Source of the DNA: Sthenelais limicola
Lineage: Eukaryota; Annelida; Polychaeta; Phyllodocida; Sigalionidae
DNA length: 64,000 nucleotides
Assembly (NCBI GenBank): GCA_942159475.1
Contig: OW804096.1
Coordinates: 129,322,941 to 129,386,940, forward strand
Direction: 5' to 3'
Positions 1 to 13,500 of this stretch are shown in pieces. A program made the translations under genes and the position numbers. Below the pieces are notes generated by a model. The model was not told the DNA's origin and searched no databases. It saw nothing but the letters and a program-made list of their open reading frames with translations. The stretch's first letter is position 1, and each line of letters starts with the position of its first letter.

Positions 1-3000
1 GATACTTACTATTTGCGGAATTTAAGCGTAAGTGGACATGTGTGTACTTCTTGGAGACACTTAGAGTTAATCCAAACCCCACCATTTCATGTTGCACAAG
101 GAGAGTATTCTGGAGCCATCATTATGAACTTCTGGTTGAGCAAAATGTGGACAGAGTATAAGAGTGTTTGAATCCAAGCAAAAAGATGTAGGCACCCGAG
201 ATTCTAGGGGGCATGGCACTGTCTGGTTGGTAGAGTGAATACAAGAGACTATATAAAATGGACACTATAAAAAAGGTTTTGGGTGTAAAATAGAGTGAGT
301 AAAAACTTCAGAACTTTAAGATGCATGTGCTAATTGTAGGAAGAGAATTTTGACAACTTCGGAACATACACTTGGTTCACAATCACGTGTTTAAATTGAT
401 GGGATGTCTCCAGAAAGGACTTAATTTCTTCTCACGATAATTGGAGGTCATACACTTATTTCCCTTTTCCTTCCGATCACGTTATACAACTATTAAACTT
501 TATTTTAATGATATACAGCGGGGAGGGAAATAGCCACATTTTAAACACTTTTAAAAATGTATAGTTCTTCCAGAGCAGCATTCATGAACGCATTGACTGG
601 GCAAAAATATGCATATCACCGAAAATATAGAACTCTGGTATCACGTGTTCCCCTCAAATAACAGTCATTTCTTATAACGCTTCATTGGAAAGGACAGGCT
701 ACGCCCGATCTGGTTGGTTGCGTTTGCTGACATGTATATTGATTCATTATATTCATATGATATGGGCATATGTAGATGAATAGAAAGAGGGAAAGAGAAG
801 AATGTTTCGTTTTGTTATGTTGCGTTTTGTATACTTTTTTTTAAAGGGTTTTATTCAGTTTCTATCCTGCCATCTTGGCATATAATAATTATACACTTCT
901 AACGGCATGATTAAACTGTGTCCCTTATTATTATGTGGTTTTCCTGGTCTTTTCTTAATTTTTCTTACACCTTCTATATAATGACATAACAAATATAAAT
1001 GTAAACAATATCCCTCGAGCAGAAAGAGGCAAAATACACCGCTGTTACAACAACAGTTTGTTTGAGTAACGTTAGACAAGTATTACTGACCGGGACTAAG
1101 ATCTTTAATGTATTTTTTTCATCAGGTTAATCCATCTCCGGTCTGCGTTTTGTATTCATTGCTGGGAGAGACAATGCTGGCATGACCCACATCTCTGATC
1201 CTATAATTTGGTAACTTAATTTTGTAATTCTAATAAGTTTGTAATTTTATGTAATGTTTCTCGACCTAACAGAAACATAGTAGAGTAGAGTAGCTATATT
1301 TGAGTAATAATGCAACAAAGACAAGGAAAGAAGATAGGCATGGGCATGTGGATAGTGGATAGTGCTTTTTATCATATGCAGAAAGGTCTGGTAATGGGTA
1401 CAATATGTAGTATAATTATCTGAAGGATTGGTTGGATTGTTTTTTCTTGTAGGTGTGAGTGATTCCTCACGGAATTCCTTGGAATTCGCTTGATGGACCA
1501 GCTAGATTCGCTAGATGACCATTCTCCCCGCCGCCATATTGTCCCCGCTGACATTGTCCCCGACACATTCTCCTATTAGCCCGTCTACCCGCTGCTCTTT
1601 CCCCCTCCACCATTGTCCCCACCACCAACTTGCCATCCATCATTTCCCCCTCAAGCATCCACCGCCGTTGATTCATTTATTTATTTTACTTATTCACATC
1701 GAATAATATGTGCGCACAACTTGTAAAACTAGTCCGGAAATATTTGAACAAATTCCACTCGATCCGCACTATTTTTCTATTAGTTTAATTTGTACTGTCT
1801 ATACGAAATGTAACGTACAATCCTCCATGGTGTGCGCAATGGCAGATCGTAGGCCTACAGGCTACTCAAGCGCCTCTCACCGTACCATCAAAGAAACACC
1901 AGACGTCGCCAATAATGGGTAAAAGATTGCTAGCATAACGCTTCAGCTGATGGCGCCCCCTATTTAACTTCCATTAGATGACCAAGTGAATAATTTTGGC
2001 TTCTTACTTCTGACTTCTGATACTTATTTTACCACGCATATTTCTCTCTCTCTTTCTCTCCCCCTCTCTGTCTCTCTGTTTCTGTAAATAAGTAACATTC
2101 ATTTGGATTAGCTGACCACAAATAAACTTTCCTGTGAGTCTCGGCCAAAATGAATTATTTTGAGAAGATTAGCAAAGATGAAACTGTTAATTCCCTTTTC
2201 TTATCCCGCGACCGACACTTAATTGTAGGTCTATCGCTGTTAGTTTTCTTATCCCAATCCCGAAGGAGGCAGGCTGAACTTTTAAACGGCGACCTTATAT
2301 TTTAAACTTGGACTCGAGCCATTTCATAAAGGGTATTTTGTTATATTCGAAACCATATATCCCCAGTTTATTCAAAGGAAGAACGATGTGTAACTATTTT
2401 CCTCGTTGACAATTCAAAGCATACTATTTTTACGATTCTTGCATAGCATATAGGCCTATATTAACTCTGCAAAGAGCTCAGCGCTACAGTGAGCCTTTGT
2501 ATATTAAGTCCCGCATTCAAACTATTAATGAATTGGTGACCCTCCAATGCCTCTTACCAAGTGGTACTCCGCTGCGTGCATTCGGTGCCCAGTGAGCGCC
2601 GAAGCAAGAAGAGTCGGATCCATGTCGGCAAGGAACATTAAGTAGGTAAGTTGACTGGCTTCCGATCACCCCATTGTATTGCAATAACATTATTATACAA
2701 CAAACAATAGTATAAAGTTGTTGCCAAGTGTTTATAAAGGTACATGTGTGGTTGAGGAATTAAGTAATCTGGCTAAATTGCTGTCTCTTGTTATAGATAG
2801 GCCTGTGCATCTAATACTTAATATTCATCTTCCCATAATACTTAAATATTTACTCGAAAAAACCCAGGACAGTCATTCTATAGTTATGGCGAACACTTGG
2901 TACCATCTCCAACTTATCTTTTGAAGACGAGCACGGAGCTATTTGTTCTTATGAAAGCCATAACCTATTGGCACTAACCGCATACATACGTCCCTCTTAC

Positions 3001-6000
3001 GGAATGCATCATTTGGCCTAACGTATGTATATTATATACCGAAATGTTTTTTTACTAACTCTAAGTGATAGCATTTACCCACGTTTTCTAATATAATTAT
3101 ATATATTTTACGATTACACCCTTACGTAGGATACTATTTCCGTGCATATTGTTCAAAATCCTCGTATTGCTGAGCACAAAGAGATTAATATGTATACTTC
3201 GAAGTCAATGTTTGCGTATACGTAAACCCAGGTCTATAGTGAAGCTAATATTTAACTAGCTGCGTACGATATTATCGAACAAACATCAGCACCTCCTAAA
3301 ACACCTAGCTTACGTTAAATTTCCCTAAGTGATGAAGTTCTGTGTATATTCAGAGTAAAGAGGTGGGTGAAGTGATAGACTGGGGTGAATTCGCATATAT
3401 ACAACAAGTATATCATATATTGCATTTGCGAGCATTCTATACGCAAATATGTACCATGGCGTGTTCACAGTTGGAGTCTACATAATATATTAGGCACATT
3501 TTACCATGGCCATATCAATCTTAAAATGACATATCCTGCGATCATAGAAAGGTAAGATAGTATGATCAAACGGCAGCATTATTAATGACTCCGTTTTTTA
3601 AATATGAACCAACAGGTTTCTATCATATGTGGGATGATATATTCTAAATACAACATTCATCTCACTATAGTCATATCAATTATTTTTAAAATGAAATAAG
3701 TATATAGTCTCTAATTATACAAAGAACTGACACCGTGATTGGGCGATACTCAATCACGCTGTCAATAAGCGTGTTATAACGAAATTCGTCAACTGTGTTA
3801 CATATATTTTGTTATTATTTTACAACCCTTGCAACTATGTATAACTGCAATTATTCTCTGAACCATACCATTATCCATATGGATAGGTGCACTATTCAGG
3901 TATGCAACCCATTTTCATCAGTGTACCAACTCATTTTAACGTAAGATATCTGGACTAATATAACATCACGCAACACAATTCCTCTACCCTGAGAAATCTT
4001 AGATGAAATGCTATGCATCAAATTATTATTTCTTTACCAGAATAGTGATTTCTATGCGCACGATCGTTACAGGGAATTATGTGTCTGCAACTTTCCTTTG
4101 GATATGAATATTAATAGCACTGGTACACAGGTCCATTGCTATTCTCTTTACATTAGACCTGAGTAAATATTCTGAACGCAGGCTCCATGTAGACAAATAT
4201 GTTGGTGCATTAACAACACTTCTAACTCGGATGATCGTACACACATATAGAATTACTCAATATCTTTGTGCGGATGAAATTTTCATGAGGGACTCGGTTT
4301 CCCAAATCAGAATTGTTACATTAAGGGTTTCCATCGTTAGAATTATATTTATACATTTCATACCAGGGGTGGGGGGTACATATATATAACGTTTTTGATA
4401 TATTACCCCGTGGTCATACTTTATTTCATGGTGTTGTCTTTCTAGTTGGAGCGATAAATTGATTAAAATAGATCACAAATCAAATAATTTCTGTAAGATA
4501 TGCCATGGGAATTTTAGAATTGATGGGCTGAAAAATATTAGACAGTAATGACGCCACTTTTGCGTTAACTGCTAAGAATGAGGAGAGATTCGTGTATACA
4601 TAGGTCCTGTAAGACGGATTATCCGATCCGCTATTTTAATCAAGAAATAATCCCTTCTAATGTTCTTTAAAAGGACGTTACCGATTAAAGCTTTGATTCG
4701 ATACAGGAATATCAAAGAACATGTTTAGAAGGCCCTCGTGGTTTAGATCTTGAAATCAGATCTTTAACCTGCTAATATTAAATATGACTTCATTCCGCAT
4801 ACTATTGTGAAACTGGTCATTGATATAGTACATGTTGGACTAGTTTAATACTGGCTTCAAGATAAAAGTTGTCTCATTGTATTTAGAGATCTAGTTATCC
4901 CCTGATAATCGTAGACTCAGCTGTAGGGATTAGGAGAGTTGTGCTGCCAAAGGAATACAACTTGGTTGGTCCGGTAGGCACATTTATAACACACTGGAAG
5001 GATAATCCTTGGCATGAAGTGCTGCAAACAACCCGAGGGAAAGAATACCCGGCATACTAAATACAACATTAGCAAAGAATTCCCCTGTGTATTCCGACTC
5101 TCAAATATATGAATTTATGAACTTTGGCATAGGTTCAATACCTTGTTCACTTATTAGGATTAGGTGTTTTGATGGGAATACATCTGAAATTAAATACAAG
5201 GGTTATCCCTGTATCTAGAATTAATACCTCTTATGAACAAGTCAGAATACTACACTATAGAGGTATGGTACATGCATATTATCATCATCAGGAGACGTCG
5301 ACTATGATTATGAAAATCTACCTTGCATTTACCTGACCTGAGAAAGTATGCGGATTCTTTGAACTAAAAATAAAACAATGTAATTACCATTGATCAGTAT
5401 CTCAACTATTGGTGGGTTACTTCAATGTCATGCTCCCCAGCGCAGGATTTACCAGGTTGTTCTTTTGTCGACGTCTAAGACAACATAACTCTACTTCAAC
5501 TGCATGAGTTTATTGCTATTACTACCATATTTTGTATTGTCATTTGTCCTTACATACACCCATTAAAGTATCTCAGAGATTTATTGTTGACGCAAAGTAA
5601 TGGTGTCACATAAATCGTCACTATAGAGCCTACAGTAGGGCCTACGGCTTTCCCTGTTTTCGTCAACACACAAAAGAATATACGTCAACATTATCAATGC
5701 AACATTATTCCAAGAATTCGATTGGATCTACTTTTTAGTTAGGCTACTGGCCAATTAAGCCAGGAATGGTAGATTAGTCGCAGTGCATAGCTACAATTGA
5801 TATAAGCTCTCGCGATATTATATATAACATGAGCTAATACATAATTCCATATGTATAATTAATACAGAATCATTAAGTAGAAAAATAGACATCCATGCAA
5901 TTTGGGCCTAAACACTCGCCAATTTTGGCGCATTTTAGAAGAGTTTATTGAGATATGAGACAGGTCTAACTACACGGTAGTGTACACAGTAATACGTGTG

Positions 6001-9000
6001 ATTTATGGAAGAAATATGTTTGAGAAACGCCGTTGGTGGTTCGGATCGACTACCTGCATAATACAATGTTTATAATTGCGGTTCTTAGACGGTGATATTT
6101 TCCTGTTAATACATATTGATAAATATTAAGCATATTCCCTGCCGTCACTGAAATATCAAGAATTATTCACTACTTCATATTTAGCAGCTTATTAATCAAA
6201 CTTGATATAGGTTAAATAAATTCAGAATTAAATGCATTTTTAAAGGCATTTTCACACCTTTTATCTTTTAAAACACTTCTTTATTCTGGTAGATCAGTGC
6301 TGGCATATGTCATAGCAGTATGTTGTAAGGCACGGGTAAACCTGATCTTCCACCTTACCCTGAATTATCGCGTTAGAATTTAGCATTTAGATATCGAGTG
6401 TTGAAAGACAATACATATACCAATATTCCAAAGAAGTGGTAGTAATAATGAGATGAGATGGGTTGTGAGTATGGATTGAAGTTGGATGGTCATCTATGTA
6501 TTTAGACATGTATCAAAAATCGAGGCAATATTGGTATTACGTAAGTATAAGATTTTTAAGTTTTCAGAATTCGGGTCTTATAATAACATTCGCCAGAATG
6601 TCCACATTTTCGTTCTTGTTGTCCATTTGTTAATGCCTTAATTTGGTTGATTCAATCATAGTATTCAGAAATGGTTCATGGCTTTTATTCGAGGAAGAAT
6701 ATTTTGAATATTAGGAAAAAATAGTCATGTATAGTATGTATATCACCATAGATTAGGGGATAGCTAATTCGATGTATATAGTTCTTTTGTTGTGTATACC
6801 TCCCAGCTATATAAGCCTTTGTGTTGTTATTCAAACCAGATTTTAAGCTAGAATATCTATGTTGATATCGATTACCGAACTCGGAAGTGATTTCCGTTTA
6901 GGTGTTATGAGAAGCAATGATCCGTTTGGGCAGAAAAGAAAAGGAGGGTCGTGGATTTGTGGGAATAGTCTTGCCTGTTCATAGGTCTCTGATTCTTGGG
7001 TTATTGTTCCAATGGAGAACTAATTTATTGACTATTAATCTTAATGATCAAGAGCTACCATAATCTAAGTTTAAACCAGAAGGTGTATAAATAATGTACT
7101 TATAGATATATAAATATATAAATATACAATACGTTACATAATATATAAATCCAGTTCGTGAACGTGCGAGCCTATCCAGGTTTCATCTATTGTACATACA
7201 TGCATTTGTCGTGATCCTAATAGGCAGTAATATTAAGATTGGTTCACTGATACCAAAGATCCATGGATTTACCCAGGGCGTTCACCTTAGATGATCAATA
7301 CAGGTATTTATTCATTTACTCTGTGACTGGTCTCAATTGACGTCCAAGTATATTCGAGTGGTCGTGGTCGTATCTTGCAATACCACATGTAGGAGTACAT
7401 ATTTGATTTTAATCCAAGAGTGGTATCCAGGTTAGCAAGTAGTCTCCTCCCAACAGTTATAATATAGAGCGTAAGAAAATTTCTAAATTAACCATATGAA
7501 AAATGTAAGAATTTATGTTCTATACTTTTTTTTTATGTTTTTGCAAATTCTTTATTTTCTTATTTCTGCCTTCTTGGCTTTTACATACTAAGGCATGTAG
7601 TGTAAATCAAGGTAATCAAAACTAACCGTCTACTTTTGAGAGGAGCGAAACATTGTTAACACGGCCCATGATGTACAGTAGGCAAGGAGCAAAAAGATAT
7701 ACAGCATAGTTACGAACGGGGGGGGGGGGGGGGGGAGGTCCACACATTAAATTTTTACACATTGACATCGCTCTGGCTGAATCTAACAGCTACTGCTTTA
7801 GTATATCAATGAGTTCAATTATATCGTTTTTCACCCTCCTCCACAGCCTATTTTCTTCTTTGCTTACATTATCAATTTTGTGAGTGTGGCACATTACTGT
7901 GGATCTCATTTTTAATTCACACATTGAATATAACATCAAGATAGATCCGTTGTCAAAAGGTTTTATGTTCTATACTTAATGTTTATTTTGATCACAAATA
8001 GATAATCACGACAATAAAGGGAGAATTTGATTATTTTGTTGCGCATAATGATGTGAAACGATATACATGTCAGAAATGGAATATTATTAGGCATACATAG
8101 CAAGAGGATGGTCCCTGTTTTCCTATAAGGTTTGAGTTTCACCAGTTTTATATGATATTTATTTGTTTTCCATATTTCAGCGCAAATAATAACTTATTGA
8201 CATATAATGACATATTTCAGCGCTAATATAATGACAACGTTCATAATGTATAACATTAATTTTCTATAATATATTTCATATGAATACGCCATATATTATG
8301 CTTTAATAAACACCACTATACAATATACTTACTTTAGCCTTCGGAATTGACCGCATGCATTATATATTTTACTTCTTAATAAGTCACCAAGATTGGCATG
8401 CACAAGAAGAAAGTCGCCGAGGAAAGCTTTCGGACTCTCGGTCCACTTTCGTTCCAACTTTATTAAATCTGAACACTCCACAGTATGGGAATTGAAATCC
8501 AATAATGAGAACAAACAGTATACTGTATCATAGTATACTATTTGTTCTCTTCATTGGATTTCAATTTCACACACATGTGAATAGAGTACCTAGCACATTA
8601 AAATAATGCCGATGTTACTGTTACTCTTATGTTTTCAAGAATACTTTTGGCCTTACTTCAGGATTATTATGAATTATGAATTGTGTAATATCTACATTGA
8701 AAGTACGAAGCGTGCATCGAATGAACTCCGTCAGCTCTGCAATATATTATAGCAGGGGATCAACGGGTCAGGTAGCTTAGGTTGGGAGCCACTCGGTCCA
8801 TTGTTTAGTAATTTATCGCTTACCACCCGGTCAGCCAGTCCTGGAGGCAGCGAGGCTATAGCACTGCAGCCCACTCCAGAAACGACAAGCTCATTGACAA
8901 CACGTGTTTTATCCACGGAGCATGTAACTTTCTGCACTCTTCATATAATGGGATTACTAAAAACAGCAACAGATAACACAGGATAGTGAGTTTTGATAGT

Positions 9001-10328
9001 AGTATTTCAGGGATGTTATTGGTACTCAAGTAAGTGCATGAATTCATTGTCCTATGCAACGATGTAGTGTTGTAAGCTTTTCTATACTCTACCCATGTAA
9101 GTTAATACACTTATTAACTTGTTAACAACACGTATATATCGGTTAGTTATGTTGATAAGAATACATGTACATATCGACCTCTATACTAAATGATTGAGTA
9201 ACAGTCTTTCTCTAATAAGCGGAACAGTCTCCTATTATGTTGAACTACATTTTGTAGTTAGACGCACGTTCAGCCATGCAGTGGAGACATTTAATTACTT
9301 CTCATGAGTTCTATACATGTCTTGGTGTTCATACAATATATCATACCGGAGTAATTTTACATATATATGCATAGCTGAAAAGTTATACAAAAGTATAGCT
9401 ACTTAAGGTTATACAAGTTCGAGAGACCAAATCAATTGTTATACGCGCCAACATTTATATAACGCTATAGATTTGGTAAAAGATGTATAATTGAAAAATG
9501 TATTACTTCTGAAGAATGAAAGATTAAATGCATCAGCAGAAAACAAAATGTACATCGAGACCGACAATTCATTCGGTGCCAAGAATTACACAGTAGGCCT
9601 ATTGAGTGAGTTTCGATGAAAGCATAATATCAGTACGTACGCTTTTGACTGCATGTGGTGTGAGAAACTTGAAGGCAACATCTACAATACCCCACATATA
9701 CGCTCCACCATTGGGCATATTGCATTGGGAGAAGTTGCCTAAAATACAATCGGCAGCTCTAATCATTTAGTAAAGTGTACGGTACTAAATTCACAGAAGG
9801 CTTTGTAAAGAAGACACTGTGGATGCTTCTTCCCTTTTTCCTTAAGATGTATAATGCAAAATTGGAAATAAATTGATACATAAATTAGGCTAAGACTTAA
9901 TATAAGGTATATCTGAGAATATGTTTGATATTGCGTTGATTCGAAGAATCTGTTCGGTTATGATAAACTGCATTTTGAAGTTCATTTGTGTCTTAAATTT
10001 GGGTTATTTGAGAGGATTGATGAAGAAGAATTGTACATTTTCCGACCACTTTACCCATATCCCCTTACATGATACTCATACACAGATTCCAATAACTATA
10101 CTTTCTTAATAAACGTATTCCTCCATACAGTAAATTAACTGTACTAATGCAAGTTCATTAGTCACCAATGAATTGATTTTTGCAATTGCAAAACTTAATG
10201 CAAAAAGTAATGCCAGAATTTTAAATTCAACATCAATTCAATTATATCACATGTGCATACAAAACTTTACTGCCATGCGATGAAAACAAATTCTTGAAGT
10301 ATAATATATATATCTTTTTTCTTTTCAG
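1..10328. other. Gene-poor intergenic region
   Basis: I find no coding region I can support here. The open frames are short, without recognisable motifs or convincing splice partners. The stretch holds a pyrimidine-rich patch near 1520-1670, a CT-rich run near 2041-2075, an 18-G run at 7718-7735, a foldback at 8490-8565, and a locally GC-richer patch at about 8740-8940. On the minus strand that patch has an open frame ending at a donor-like GTAAGC, but no clear acceptor. An upstream untranslated exon of the 10525 gene could lie here. Confidence 0.5.
8490..8565. repeat. Foldback hairpin of about 76 nt
   Basis: The left arm (from 8490, beginning AATTGAAATCCAAT) and the right arm (ending 8565, ATTGGATTTCAATT) are near-perfect reverse complements over about 34 bases with a loop of under 10 bases. 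No flanking duplication is obvious. It could be a miniature foldback element or an arm-paired small-RNA precursor. Confidence 0.7.
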
Positions 10329-10524
10329 CATGTAATTATGCATACATTTCGACTTTCAAGATGTTTCGGTCTTCTGGATTAAATGAGTCCATCTACCAAT
10401 CAGGAGAGATTCTAAGATAAAAAGCGGAATTAAGAAAGAGAACAAAGTAGACGTTGGCAATCGAGAGATATTGCAAAATATCTCCAGTAAATAATTGAAC
10501 AAATAACATTCACGGTCTTCCAAA
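10329..10524 (+). other. Probable 5' untranslated exon segment of the coiled-coil/death-domain gene
   Basis: A pyrimidine tract followed by CAG ends at 10328 (TTTTTTCTTTTCAG), a good acceptor, which suggests a spliced leader exon upstream. The segment carries several short upstream ATGs. An in-frame TAA at 10504-10506 separates it from the start codon at 10525, supporting that start. Confidence 0.45.
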
Positions 10525-13500
10525 ATGTCTCACACTGCGCTAGCTTTCTACAGGAGGTCTCAGAGCCTCACAAGTTTGGACTTTGAAAGACCGAAGAATT
10601 TGGACACCGTCCGCCAAGTAGTCACAGACCGAATCGACCAAGTAGAAGAACAACTAGATGGCCTTTCCCATGAGTTTTATCAGGGGAAAAGACCCGAGGA
10701 AGAGATTAAAGTAATGTTACCTTATGTGCACGATGTCATGATTCGGAATTCGGTTTCCCATATCAATAGCAGCACAATCATCACTGACGCTATGGAGAAG
10801 TCCCCAGATAAGGAAGATATGAGAGACGGGCTGCCAAATCCCGTTGTTGTTGTTTCTAATTATAACAAGAAAATCAACTCGTTCTGCCCTGGCAGGTTTG
10901 AATCTCTGCTTGTTGATCTAAACAGAGTGCTGGATTGCCTACAGAAATATTGCAGGAGTTTCTACAAAGGAACTATAAAGGATACGTACATTGAAACTGC
11001 GGAGCATTATGATCTTAAAAGAATTGAATACCTAGATGCAACCAGGGAACAGATGAAGGACATTGAACAGATCAGTAAAGCTTACAAAAGTGAGGATGGA
11101 GTAACCAAAAGCATGTTTGGTCTAGCAGCTAATGAACTAGCACGCAAATGTGAGAGCGGAAGTCTTCCATTCTTTCTTGTTTTCCCTGAATGTTGCCAAA
11201 AAATCAAGAGTGCATGTGCTATTGTTAGAAGATGGCTCCAAGAAGATTCAGAATACGTGGATTATATCAAAAAAGACATTTCTGATTTGGAGAGGAAAAA
11301 AGATCATCAAAGTAGACTTGTGCGAGATAGTCAACAAAAGAGAGTCCAGGTGAACCACAAGTTAAAGTCTCTGAAAAGGGAAGTAAGCGATCTTGAGGAT
11401 CAACTTGAGAAAGTTAAAGAAAGGGAAGCTTCTGTAGAGCAAGACATAAAGAGGATGGAAGATGAGATTAAATTCACAGAGATGGATATTGAAGCCAAAG
11501 AAGGCGAGAAAGAAGCCCTACGCAAAAACGCTGGTACTATATTTGATATAGCCGAAGTCAACGAGAGATGTGAAAGATTGTCAAGTGAAATAGCTAAACT
11601 GAAACTTCATATTCCAAATGTGAGGCGCATGATAGAGAATGTGATCACAGGGAAAAAGTTCATTATAGAAAAGAGGGATCTTCTGGCAAAGAAAAGAGAA
11701 CAAGTCGAGCATTTCACCAAATTCGCTAATGCCGCTAACATGGAAAGCTTTAAGGAAGAGCAGGAGATGAAAAGAATCGATGTGTGTCTGGGGCAACTTA
11801 AGGAAGTTTATCTCTATAGGACATCTCCCGATATGATGAAGAAGATATTCTACAATATGCCAGCAGAGGCGAAAAGACATCGTCTAAAACCAATACAGGG
11901 AGCCGTAGCAACTACAAAGGCGACCAAAGCAAAACCAAAGCGAGGTAAGGAATACTTTTGGTATTTTAATTCAATGGGCTTCTCTGGTAAAATGTCATTT
12001 GTTGTTATCAATTTAGGGGAATATATATATCATATATGGCCCAACTTTTTGCTGTTTTGCTTATTGTATCTGCCGATAATGTATCAATCTACAACACGTA
12101 GAAATGCTCAGATCTATATGAAAGCAAGAAAGTATCCGTGTTTCTAAGCATTGATATTGATCACTATTCAACATAATATCCAGCCGCTGTAACTGAACTT
12201 GTCATGTGAGCCAAACAGGCTACTTCTAACATGGCGCCCTAAGGCGCATTCCCGTAGGAAATCAATGATGTTTTATCCAAATAATTACGTTGTGTGCATA
12301 GGGAATCGCTTCACGTAATACGAGGCCAATCAAGGGCTATAAAACAGAAACGAAGATGCAACTAATGGGGGACGACTAGATCGATTAGATATATATGTAC
12401 ATGCGTTGGTAATATGATATGTAACATATGTACATAAACTCCTGAAGCTGATATAACCGGCACTGACAGACCACTTACTTCATCTTTCTATCGTTCCAAT
12501 TCCATGGTGGATAATTGTATTATTATATTTAATGAAAACGATCATGGAATAGTTCGTTTCATAAACATAGTTCAATATCTTTTGAGCATTTTTTCAATCT
12601 TGGAGAAGATACAATTGCTGCAAATATCTGGGCTCAAGGATTGAACGTCAAGAGCAATTTGAGTATCAAATTCAATTACAAATTAAATATAAACTTGTAA
12701 TAATATCAGTGCTGAATCCGAAGAAAACTAATATTTTAAGAGTCATAGGTAGCATTAAGAATAATAAAATCCTGACTAATTTTATAAAAGGACCAAACGA
12801 TCGTCCAGACGATTTCGATCCGACCGCGATATCAGGTAAGTAGTCAGGGCCTCTACATCTACTATGTATCTTCAAACATCAAGAGAAACTTCCGAGTCTT
12901 CTTCGACTAATAATTAAGGATCTATCTTTATAATTGCTGATTCATTTAACCCTTTTCCAACCCTTCTAAATGTATGGAACTGATGTTTTCAATATGTGTT
13001 AGTGTCCTTTCTCTGTTTGAAATAGGATTCTTTTATAACAGTGTCTATCCCATTTGTATCTTAAAAAGAATGTAAATTTGTATCTTAAGAAGAATGTAAA
13101 ATGTTGAGAGAAATTACTCGAGTTAATTTGTGATGACCGATTCAGTCTTTCTTCTTGCTCTTGTGGTAATCCTCTTTAGATCATTATGTAGATATCCGAG
13201 TTTCCTTGAGTTCATCTTGATAACTAGGGGAGTGATATGTTGGATTTGCCCATTGAACTCACCAACGTTAGTATTTTAGAGATTACAATGTATACAATCT
13301 TACGTCACAGTGCGCAATGCCAAAGAGTAATAAATCCCCATTTGTGCAACCATAACGGGAATGTGTTAGCCGGAATCAAAACTTTGATCCCACCGGAATT
13401 GGCATTGGAAAGCAGAATATTAAGAATTAAGATTGCGGGATGGAAATACACAAGTTGTTCTAAAGTAATAAATCCGATAATAGGTTACAGAAAAAAAACC

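Noticed and set aside
8731..8937. Possible minus-strand exon ending at a GTAAGC donor in a GC-richer patch
   Set aside because: No clear acceptor with a pyrimidine tract and a stop codon lies just upstream in frame, so it could not be joined to anything.
11945..12147. Extension of the coiled-coil frame past the donor, with a hydrophobic tail
   Set aside because: A strong GTAAGG donor and an in-frame, phase-matched death-domain exon indicate this is intron read-through.
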